A DNA stretch of 64,000 nt from UBA1181 sp963626555. GTDB taxonomy: Bacteria; Bacteroidota; Bacteroidia; Bacteroidales; Paludibacteraceae. Below are positions 9,152 through 15,593 of this stretch, piece after piece; the stretch's first letter is position 1, and the number at the start of each line of letters is the position of its first letter. A model generated the notes under the pieces. That model did no database searches. It had not been told where the DNA came from and worked only from the letters and a program-made list of their open reading frames with translations. Where the stretch lies: positions 37,574 to 101,573 of the forward strand of contig CAVFXQ010000004.1 of NCBI GenBank assembly GCA_963626555.1. The letters are read 5' to 3'. The translations under genes and the position numbers were made by a program.

Positions 9152-12082
9152 ATGAAAAGAAAATTACTTACCGCGATGTTAGCTGTCTGCGGCGGTCTAT
9201 GTGCCAACGCAGCAGCGTCATACGACTTCGAGGATGGAACTTTGACGTGGAACCAAGGGTGGGGAAACGAGTCGTCCGCGATTGTTAGCAATCCATACAA
9301 ATGTGGGAACACGAGCGACTATTGTCTTCACATCGTGACCACGGGCTATGGAATGTTGGGTTATTGGAATGAAGACGACCTCTCAGCCAACTACGTTGCC
9401 ATAGACGTGTTTAGCATGACTGACTGCACTATGAGAGTCTACTGCTCTGGAATTGAAGCAGACAGATATTACACCATTGAAAAAGGAAAATGGCAAACTG
9501 TTTTCGTTGACTATAAAGATGCTTCTAAATCAGGTGCAAGCTCCATTTTGGAGTTCTGTCAGTCTGGTGAAACAGGAGAACTCTATGTTGACAATGTCCG
9601 CGTAGTCTCAAGCAAGACCGGAGCCGTTTCCTGCACAGAAGCCTACACCGCTGAAGAGTGCAAGAACATCGCAGACTTCACTTTCGGACAATTGGCTATG
9701 GGTGGCGGTGGATTTGTTCCTGGCGTTATCGCCCAAGGAAACACAAAAATCGCACGCACCGACGTGGGTGGCGCCTACAAGTGGAACTACAGCAGTTCTA
9801 AGTGGGAACCCATCACCAACTTCATTTCAGAAGACAACAAGGGTTTATACAGTATCGAAGGTATTGCCATTGACCCTCAGAACGAGAACAACATCTATCT
9901 GTTGGCTGGAAACCAATACTTCAGTTCGCAAAAGACAGCGATTTTGTGTTCTAAAGACGGTGGAAAAACTTTCACTACCTCAGACATCACAAACATTGCC
10001 GTCGTACACGGTAACGGCGACGGAAGAAACTGTGGAGAACGTATCGCAGTAGACCCCAACAACAGCAACATCATCTACTCTGGAGCAAGAGCTAAGACTC
10101 CACTCATCTGTAGTACCGATGGTGGTGCAAACTGGGACGTTGTTTCTTCATTCCCTTCTTCTGCATTTTCAAACTCTATCAACTGGCCAAGTTGGGAAAG
10201 CAAATCCGTAAACACAACAGCCGACGAGAATGGTACGACAGCCGTTGTATTTGACGGCTCAAGTGTTAGCGGTGGCAAGACACAACGTATCTTCGTAGGT
10301 ATTTCAAGCCTCAACACAGCCAACGTCTATGTGTCAGAGGATGGAGGTTCTTCTTGGTCTACTATCAGTTCGTTGCCAACCAACCTCATTCCTTGCAGAA
10401 TGAAGATGGACAAGAACGGCAACTTACTCATTGCCTACTCAGACAAGAAAGCTTACGGAAGCAATGGTGCTATCTACCGTTACAATCCAAATACGAAGAC
10501 TGCCGAGAATATCTCGCCTGCTACTGGATACGCATTCGGTGACGTTGCCGTTTCACCTAACGACGCCAACAAACTCGTTGTCTCAACCAACAGCACATGG
10601 GTGCCACAAGCCTGGGAGAACGGTTCGTCAGCCAACGGAGACATCATCTGGGTTTCTACCGATGGTGGTAAGAACTGGACAAACTTAAACGGCAAGTTCA
10701 CGCTTAAGAGCAATGGCGTAACCTGGATCTCTGGATATGCACTCCACTGGTGTGGAACAGTCTGCATCGATCCTACTACCGAAAAAGTATCTTTCGGTTC
10801 TGGAAACGGTATCTTCTCTTGCGATGATATCTGGACTGCAAGCGACAACTACACATTCTACTTCGATGTGAAAGGTATTGAAGAGACAGTTCCATTAGAC
10901 GCTGTCAGCATTCCATGCGGTGGGGACTTCCTCTCTGTAATCGGAGACTACACCGGATTCATCCACAAGGATCTCTCTACCTACCCTGCAATCCACGACC
11001 CTGCGCCTGGAACAACGGGAGGTATCAACTACTACAGTGGCGACCACAACATCCAAATGCGTGTTGCCAACTCTGGCTTCTACATCACCACAACTGGCGC
11101 AACAGGTTGGAAGAAGACCGCCGCAAACACCTCTTACTCATATAGCAACCAATATTGCTCAGGATGCGACCCTTACCCATCTAACGAGGGTAAATGTGCA
11201 ATCACTAAGAAAGCAGACGGAACAACGCGCTATTTTGTGATTCCAGGACCAGGAGAAAGCGGAATCTTCTATTCCGACAACGAAGGCGCTTCTTGGACGA
11301 AAGTTTCTGGCACAGACAAGGCTACTCATATCCAAGTTGACCCTGAAAATGATGAATTCGTATATGCAGGAGGCAAACAATACTTCTACAAAAGTTCTGA
11401 CTATGGTACAACCTTCTCTTCACAATCATTGTCTAACGGCGACTACGGACGTATCACGGTAGTCAACGGCGTTGAAGGATTGATCTATGCACCAGGCGGA
11501 ACCAACGGTTTGTATGTTTCAGTTGACAATGGTGAAAAATTCACTAAAGTTGAAAATGTAACAAGTTGTGATGCTGTCGGCGCAGGTGTCGGCAAAGATG
11601 GCAAGGGCTACGTTCTCTACATCTACGGAGTGGTTTATGGTTGTACTGCAGGAATCTACTTCTCTGAAGACGAAGGTGCTACATGGACACGTGCAACTAA
11701 AGACAACCAACAGTTCGGTGGACCAGGAAACGGACAGTTCATCTTAGGAGATTGGAACACATACGGACGTGTTTATATGAGTTCAATCGGTATGGGTATC
11801 ATCTACGGAGAATATGCCAACAAGGCGGCTACCACCGCAAGTTTCTGCGACGGAACGAATGTCAACGAGGCACAAGCAGAGAAGTCGATAGTCATCACCC
11901 CTAACCCATTCTCTGAAACAGCAACACTCTACGGTGAAGGCGACTACACCATCACCAATATGCTCGGAGCAGTTGTAGAAGAAGGAATCGCCAACGGAAC
12001 TACTGAAATCGGAGCTAACCTCAGCAATGGCGTATATGTAGTTCTCTTCAACGGAAGCGCAACAAAACTCATCAAGAAATAA
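9152..12082 (+). CDS. Secreted GH74-type endoglucanase/xyloglucanase with T9SS sorting domain
   Basis: The start is the ATG at 9152; an in-frame TTG two codons earlier is less likely. The protein has 976 residues. A signal peptide (MKRKLLTAMLAVCGGLCANA) is followed by a jelly-roll, CBM-like domain ending in ELYVDNVRV (about residue 150). Next come two BNR-rich beta-propeller halves. GGGGFVPGV and ARTDVGGAYKW (about residue 203) match the family's catalytic-base region. VIGDYTGF (about 598), after IEETVPLDAVSIP, matches the catalytic-acid region. CSKDGGKTF and STDGGANWD are Asp-box repeats. The last 65 residues (ITPNPFSETATL ... NGVYVVLFNG ... KLIKK) form a type A T9SS sorting domain. GH74 enzymes cut xyloglucan and related beta-1,4-glucans. 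No SusC/SusD genes lie nearby. Confidence 0.88.
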   Translation: MKRKLLTAMLAVCGGLCANAAASYDFEDGTLTWNQGWGNESSAIVSNPYKCGNTSDYCLHIVTTGYGMLGYWNEDDLSANYVAIDVFSMTDCTMRVYCSGIEADRYYTIEKGKWQTVFVDYKDASKSGASSILEFCQSGETGELYVDNVRVVSSKTGAVSCTEAYTAEECKNIADFTFGQLAMGGGGFVPGVIAQGNTKIARTDVGGAYKWNYSSSKWEPITNFISEDNKGLYSIEGIAIDPQNENNIYLLAGNQYFSSQKTAILCSKDGGKTFTTSDITNIAVVHGNGDGRNCGERIAVDPNNSNIIYSGARAKTPLICSTDGGANWDVVSSFPSSAFSNSINWPSWESKSVNTTADENGTTAVVFDGSSVSGGKTQRIFVGISSLNTANVYVSEDGGSSWSTISSLPTNLIPCRMKMDKNGNLLIAYSDKKAYGSNGAIYRYNPNTKTAENISPATGYAFGDVAVSPNDANKLVVSTNSTWVPQAWENGSSANGDIIWVSTDGGKNWTNLNGKFTLKSNGVTWISGYALHWCGTVCIDPTTEKVSFGSGNGIFSCDDIWTASDNYTFYFDVKGIEETVPLDAVSIPCGGDFLSVIGDYTGFIHKDLSTYPAIHDPAPGTTGGINYYSGDHNIQMRVANSGFYITTTGATGWKKTAANTSYSYSNQYCSGCDPYPSNEGKCAITKKADGTTRYFVIPGPGESGIFYSDNEGASWTKVSGTDKATHIQVDPENDEFVYAGGKQYFYKSSDYGTTFSSQSLSNGDYGRITVVNGVEGLIYAPGGTNGLYVSVDNGEKFTKVENVTSCDAVGAGVGKDGKGYVLYIYGVVYGCTAGIYFSEDEGATWTRATKDNQQFGGPGNGQFILGDWNTYGRVYMSSIGMGIIYGEYANKAATTASFCDGTNVNEAQAEKSIVITPNPFSETATLYGEGDYTITNMLGAVVEEGIANGTTEIGANLSNGVYVVLFNGSATKLIKK

Positions 12083-12110
12083 ACAATAATATTTCTTTCA
12101 GATAACAAGA

Positions 12111-12145
12111 AGAGAGAGTCGTGAAAATGGCTCTCTCTTTTTTTT
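12111..12145 (+). terminator. Rho-independent terminator after the GH74 gene
   Basis: AGAGAGAG (12111-12118) pairs with CTCTCTCT (12131-12138) and is followed by seven T. It starts 28 nt after the GH74 stop codon. Confidence 0.8.
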
Positions 12146-12214
12146 CGTCTTAACTTTTTGTCTAATTCAAAGAAAAACAAAAACAGCCACAACCTATAGC
12201 AGTTTTGAAATTCG

Positions 12215-12222
12215 TATCTTTG
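12215..12222 (+). promoter_or_regulatory. -7 box of the split hipA operon
   Basis: TATCTTTG is an exact TAnnTTTG element, 17 nt before the hipS-like start codon, so the leader would be very short. No TTTG stands at 19-21 nt upstream. No operator-like palindrome or HipB gene is visible between it and the terminator. Confidence 0.55.
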
Positions 12223-12239
12223 CCCCAAACTGTAAAGTT

Positions 12240-12575
12240 ATGAGGCAACTCCATGTATACGTCAACGACACCTTTGCCGGCACACTGACCGAGGCAAAGC
12301 CAGGAAGAGACTACACCTTTGCCTACGATGAAGCGTATTTAGCTTCCAACGGTCCAGACATTTCCGTAACGCTTCCCAAACGTGCAGATCCATACACGTC
12401 AAAGACGCTTTTCCCATTCTTCTGCAACAACCTGCCTGAAGGAGCGAATAGAAGAATGATCTGCCGATATGAAAAAATCGACGAGCAAGACCTCTTCAGC
12501 CTTCTCGTAATTATGGCAGACCAAGATTGCATCGGAGCCGTCCAAGTAAGAAAGATCAAGAATGACAGAAAATAA
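12240..12575 (+). CDS. HipA N-terminal domain protein (HipS-like)
   Basis: This 111-residue protein corresponds to the small N-terminal subdomain of HipA kinases (Couple_hipA). It carries the family pattern in order: a short beta start (LHVYVNDTFAGTL), FAYDEAYLA, the ISVTLPKR strand, FPFFCNNLPEGANRR and the DLFSLLVIMADQDCIGAVQV end. In HipBST systems of enteric bacteria this subdomain is a separate protein, HipS, which inhibits the kinase HipT. The reading frame overlaps the next gene by 14 nt, which implies translational coupling. That it is an antitoxin here is inference. Confidence 0.85.
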   Translation: MRQLHVYVNDTFAGTLTEAKPGRDYTFAYDEAYLASNGPDISVTLPKRADPYTSKTLFPFFCNNLPEGANRRMICRYEKIDEQDLFSLLVIMADQDCIGAVQVRKIKNDRK

Positions 12576-13485
12576 TTACATATTAGATTTTGATTTGGAG
12601 GAGTTTAACGATGTGTCAAACATTGTCAAAACGATGAAACGCATCTCTGTTTCGGGTGTGCAGGAGAAATTCCCCACCATCATAGAAAACGGCAAGGTAC
12701 GCCTTGCGCATAGAGACGAGCGTTCTACCCACATCCTAAAACCCGCACCTTGGGATCGCACCCTATGCGCACGGAATCAGATACCTGCCAATGAATATTT
12801 AACTATGCAAATCGCCGATCAAGTCTACGGAATTGCAACCGCCTCATACGGACTATGCCTTACCCCTTCAAAAAAGCATGTATTCATCACTCGTAGGTTT
12901 GATATTCTTCCAAATGGTTCTAAACTTTTGATGGAAGATTTCGCCACTATTATCGGACGAGATGAAGCCAGTGATGGCGTTTGGTTCAAATACATGGGGT
13001 CTTACGAAGACATTGCCAGAGCAATACGAAAGCACGTTGCAGAATGGAAAGAGGATTTAGAAAGATTCTTCAACCTCGTGTTGTTCAACTACATCTATGG
13101 AAACGGAGATGCACACACGAAGAACTTCTCACTAATCAAGTACGGAGATAAATTCAGACTGGCTCCTGCATACGACCTGCTCAACACGCATATTCATATA
13201 GACGATGATGACTTCGCACTCAGCGAAGGCTTGTCGCCCAACATCGAACCCAGCGATGTTATGGACAAAACAGGTCACCCTTGCCGTTTAGATTTCTATC
13301 GCTTCGGTCGGATTATTGGAATACAAGAGCCAAGCCTCAACGAGATTCTTGACAATTTTACCGTTCTATCTGCAACGGTTAAACACCTAATATCCAATAG
13401 TTACCTCAACGAGAAGATGAAACGTTCCTACCTCCGTGTGGTGAAAGAACGAATCAGTCGGTTTGCGAGAGTGGCAGAAAATTAA
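12562..13485 (+). CDS. HipA-type Ser/Thr kinase toxin, C-terminal part (HipT-like)
   Basis: This 307-residue protein is a HipA kinase core without the N-terminal subdomain, which the preceding gene supplies. The Gly-rich loop is RISVSGVQEK, with Ser29 and Ser31 in the S-x-S arrangement known from HipT autophosphorylation. STHILKP gives the ATP-binding Lys60. YGNGDAHTKNFS gives the catalytic Asp183 and Asn188. LAPAYDLL gives the metal-binding Asp205. All key residues are present, so an active kinase is expected. HipA and HipT phosphorylate aminoacyl-tRNA synthetases (GltX and TrpS in the studied cases); the target here is unknown. No HipB-type HTH gene lies upstream or downstream. Confidence 0.88.
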   Translation: MTENNYILDFDLEEFNDVSNIVKTMKRISVSGVQEKFPTIIENGKVRLAHRDERSTHILKPAPWDRTLCARNQIPANEYLTMQIADQVYGIATASYGLCLTPSKKHVFITRRFDILPNGSKLLMEDFATIIGRDEASDGVWFKYMGSYEDIARAIRKHVAEWKEDLERFFNLVLFNYIYGNGDAHTKNFSLIKYGDKFRLAPAYDLLNTHIHIDDDDFALSEGLSPNIEPSDVMDKTGHPCRLDFYRFGRIIGIQEPSLNEILDNFTVLSATVKHLISNSYLNEKMKRSYLRVVKERISRFARVAEN

Positions 13486-13577
13486 AGTTTTCTGCTCTAA
13501 ATCCATCAAGATTTTCATTTAATTTAAAGAATAGTTAAAATCAATACAGGCTGTGGCAGTTTTAAGATTACACCTCC
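13486..13577. other. Intergenic leader of the repeat-rich region
   Basis: This is the first part of a 415-nt gene-free stretch (13486-13900) after the HipT-like gene. I see no gene here. The rest of the stretch holds hairpin copy 1, four 13-nt direct repeats and a promoter, all listed separately. Confidence 0.5.
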
Positions 13578-13609
13578 CGACCATTTTGTTGACCTCAACA
13601 AAATGGTCG
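13578..13609. repeat. 32-nt perfect hairpin repeat, copy 1
   Basis: A 15-bp perfect inverted repeat (CGACCATTTTGTTGA / TCAACAAAATGGTCG) around a 2-nt spacer CC. Two further copies lie at 14049-14080 and 14201-14232. About 60 nt downstream of the hairpin is also related between copies 1 and 2: both have GTTTCTACT, then AAACC, ATCAAA and CACGATA before an A-rich run. Confidence 0.9.
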
Positions 13610-13665
13610 CCTTTGTTTCTACTTCCGCAAACCTCATCAAAACACGATAGTCCACTTTTGCACAA

Positions 13666-13763
13666 AAAAGTAGACTGTCAGTACACTAAATCGCCTTGAA
13701 AAGTAGACTGTAGGTAGACCAGTCTACTCAAAAAGTAGACTGTCAGCACAAAAAGTAGACTGT
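13666..13763 (+). repeat. Four direct repeats of AAAAGTAGACTGT
   Basis: Exact 13-nt copies begin at 13666, 13699, 13731 and 13751, spaced 33, 32 and 20 nt (about three, three and two helical turns). Between the second and third copies lie a partial copy (GGTAGACC) and an inverted piece (AGTCTAC at 13721-13727). They sit just upstream of a canonical promoter, so they look like binding sites for a regulator; iteron-like function is the alternative. Confidence 0.85.
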
Positions 13764-13777
13764 CTAAGAGCTTTACT

Positions 13778-13809
13778 TTTGAAATAATTCTCACTTTTTC
13801 CTACTTTTG
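13778..13809 (+). promoter_or_regulatory. Bacteroidota promoter before the truncated AlbA_2 gene
   Basis: TTTG (13778-13781), 20 nt, TACTTTTG (13802-13809): an exact match to the TTTG / TAnnTTTG consensus, 91 nt before the ATG of the AlbA_2 fragment and 15 nt after the last 13-nt repeat. Confidence 0.75.
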
Positions 13810-13900
13810 CCAAAACGTCTACAATATCAACTCTTTGGAAATTTTTCCAAAAGAGTAAAAGCATAGTAACACTTCACATACCAATCACAACATCATTAAC

Positions 13901-14048
13901 ATGAGGCAACCCATTGACATAAAAAACCTATCAAAGTACAAGGAGAATAACCGAATAGAGGCCAAAAGAGCCAAAGGAGGTGTTCCCAATAGTATGTGGG
14001 AAACATATTCTGCTTTCGCAAATACAGATGGTGGCATAAAATTCTCCC
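13901..14048 (+). pseudogene. Truncated AlbA_2/Schlafen-type DNA-binding domain gene
   Basis: The first 46 or so codons encode the start of an AlbA_2 (Schlafen-like) domain: KYKENNRIEAKRAKGG, then VPNSMWETYSAFANTDGG. In intact relatives this continues with a strand such as GGxILLGV and several hundred further residues. Here similarity stops after GGI at about 14039, and the frame runs into hairpin copy 2 (14049) and ends as an unrelated tail at 14167. The gene is therefore a remnant. Its promoter and upstream repeats are intact, so the remnant may still be transcribed. Confidence 0.75.
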
Positions 14049-14080
14049 CGACCATTTTGTTGACCTCAACAAAATGGTCG
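14049..14080. repeat. 32-nt perfect hairpin repeat, copy 2
   Basis: Identical to copy 1 over all 32 nt. It starts about 10 nt after the end of AlbA_2 homology. A TATCTTTG promoter-like box follows at 14121-14128 in the related downstream flank, facing right. Confidence 0.9.
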
Positions 14081-14200
14081 CCAGCGTTTCTACTGTTACA
14101 CAAACCATATCAAATCACGATATCTTTGCGTAAAAAAAAGAAACATTTGCTATATATAAAACTCTGAATATCAATAAACAACGCTATTATCTCTATTCCC

Positions 14201-14232
14201 CGACCATTTTGTTGGGTCCAACAAAATGGTCG
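14201..14232. repeat. 32-nt perfect hairpin repeat, copy 3 with compensatory change
   Basis: CGACCATTTTGTTGG / CCAACAAAATGGTCG around a GT spacer. Relative to copies 1 and 2 the loop-closing A-T pair is a G-C pair, both sides having changed together, and the spacer is different. Its flanks differ from those of copies 1 and 2. Outside this copy I see no gene in 14168-14471. Confidence 0.9.
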
Positions 14233-14369
14233 CCCCCTCCTCCTTTTAATCTCTCGCCTTCCATACTACTATTTCTTCTCCTTCCTCTACCTCAAACTCC
14301 TCGGGTTCTTTAGAGCTTGTTTATTATACTCAACTTCAACTCTATTCGCGTTTTTCTCTTTATCTTTCG

Positions 14370-14377
14370 TATCTTTG
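14370..14377 (+). promoter_or_regulatory. -7 box of the restriction-modification operon
   Basis: TATCTTTG matches TAnnTTTG exactly, 94 nt before the methyltransferase start. The position about 20 nt upstream reads TTTTT rather than TTTG, so the -33 box is poor. Confidence 0.5.
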
Positions 14378-14471
14378 TAGAAGTAAGGGGAAAAAGACAA
14401 CAAGTATTTTTTTCTGAAAGATAGTTCTGTGTTGTGAATGTCGACAACAATGAAGTTTTATAAAAAACGGA

Positions 14472-15590
14472 ATGGCAATAAAACAATATAAATTTGTTGA
14501 CTTATTTGCTGGCATAGGAGGATTTCACACTGCTATGCATAGTGTGGGTGCAAAGTGTGTTTTTGCAAGCGAATGGGACAAATATGCTCGTACATCGTAC
14601 GAAGAAAACTACAAAAGTATCGAACCTTCTCTATTTGAAAAAAAAGAAGACGGGACTTACTTGTATTTCAATGAAGATATTACGCAAGCAGACCCTAAAG
14701 ACATTCCTGATTTTGAGGTTTGTTGCGGAGGTTTCCCCTGTCAACCTTTTTCCACAGCTGGGCTTAAACGAGGATTTGATGATACAAGAGGCACTCTTTT
14801 TTTCAACATAGCCAACATTGTAAAATACAAGATAGACAATGGTTGTCCCCCAAAAGTTTTATTCTTAGAAAATGTTCGTGGACTAAGAAGCCATGACAAC
14901 GGAAACACTCTAAAAGTCATACTAGCCACTTTAGAAGAGTTGGGGTATAGGGTTTCTTATGCAATCTTAAATGCCAAATATTTTGGAGTTCCGCAAAACA
15001 GAGAACGAATTTTCATCATTGCGTGGTACAAAAAACTAATAAATGTAGATGAGTTCAAATTCCCTTATGGCATAGACTCTAATGGAGAAACGATATACGA
15101 AAAAATTAGAGTTAAAACAGAGGCAATGCCAACTAAAATTTCTGAAATACTTGAACCCGACGAATTTGTAAACGATTTCACCATATCTGACAGATTGTGG
15201 GCGGGACACCAAGCTCGTAAAAAACGAAATATGGAAAATGGGAAAGGATTTGGATATAGAAAATTTAATGAAAATAGCACATATTGTAGTACAATATCTG
15301 CAAGATATTGGAAAGACGGAAGCGAAATCTTGATCGACCAAGAAGAAAAAGGTCAAAATCCACGAACCCTAACGCCTGTAGAGGCAGGGCGACTACAAGG
15401 ATATCGGGTTTTAGGACACGGTTGGAAATATCCTGAATATGCAAACAATTCAAACTATAATGGTACCAACATAGAATTCAAGATTGTTGTATCAAAAAAA
15501 GAAGCTTACCACCAATTTGGCAACAGTGTTGCTGTTCCCGTAATTAAACGACTTGCGCAAGAGATTGTCAAACAACTATTAAGCATATAA
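14472..15590 (+). CDS. DNA (cytosine-5) methyltransferase of a LlaJI/McrBC-like R-M system
   Basis: The 372-residue protein has the m5C methyltransferase motifs in order: I (FVDLFAGIGGF, residues 8-18, SAM binding), IV (GGFPCQPFS, catalytic Cys90), VI (LENVRGL), VIII (PQNRERIFI), a target-recognition segment at about 190-300, then IX (RTLTPVEAGRLQGY) and X (YHQFGNSVAVPVI). All are intact. It modifies cytosine in an unknown site, probably to protect host DNA from the nuclease encoded by the next two genes. The McrB-like gene begins 3 nt after its stop, so they form one operon. Its base composition is clearly lower in GC than that of the nuclease gene or murA, suggesting it was acquired separately. 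Confidence 0.95.
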   Translation: MAIKQYKFVDLFAGIGGFHTAMHSVGAKCVFASEWDKYARTSYEENYKSIEPSLFEKKEDGTYLYFNEDITQADPKDIPDFEVCCGGFPCQPFSTAGLKRGFDDTRGTLFFNIANIVKYKIDNGCPPKVLFLENVRGLRSHDNGNTLKVILATLEELGYRVSYAILNAKYFGVPQNRERIFIIAWYKKLINVDEFKFPYGIDSNGETIYEKIRVKTEAMPTKISEILEPDEFVNDFTISDRLWAGHQARKKRNMENGKGFGYRKFNENSTYCSTISARYWKDGSEILIDQEEKGQNPRTLTPVEAGRLQGYRVLGHGWKYPEYANNSNYNGTNIEFKIVVSKKEAYHQFGNSVAVPVIKRLAQEIVKQLLSI

Positions 15591-15593
15591 AAC

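Noticed and set aside
12562..13485. Kinase gene as a frameshifted, broken hipA
   Set aside because: Both parts are complete at domain borders, each with its own start, and the 14-nt overlap is typical of coupled genes; all catalytic residues are present.
13578..13609. Hairpin copy 1 as the terminator of the HipT-like gene
   Set aside because: No T tract follows, and copies 2 and 3 have no gene ending before them; a repeat element fits better.
13486..14471. CRISPR array in the repeat-rich stretch
   Set aside because: The repeats are hairpins with unequal spacing and four 13-mers 20-33 nt apart, without equal-length spacers or cas genes.
15036..15453. Minus-strand frames inside the methyltransferase gene
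   Set aside because: The plus strand carries all m5C motifs; these frames are chance.
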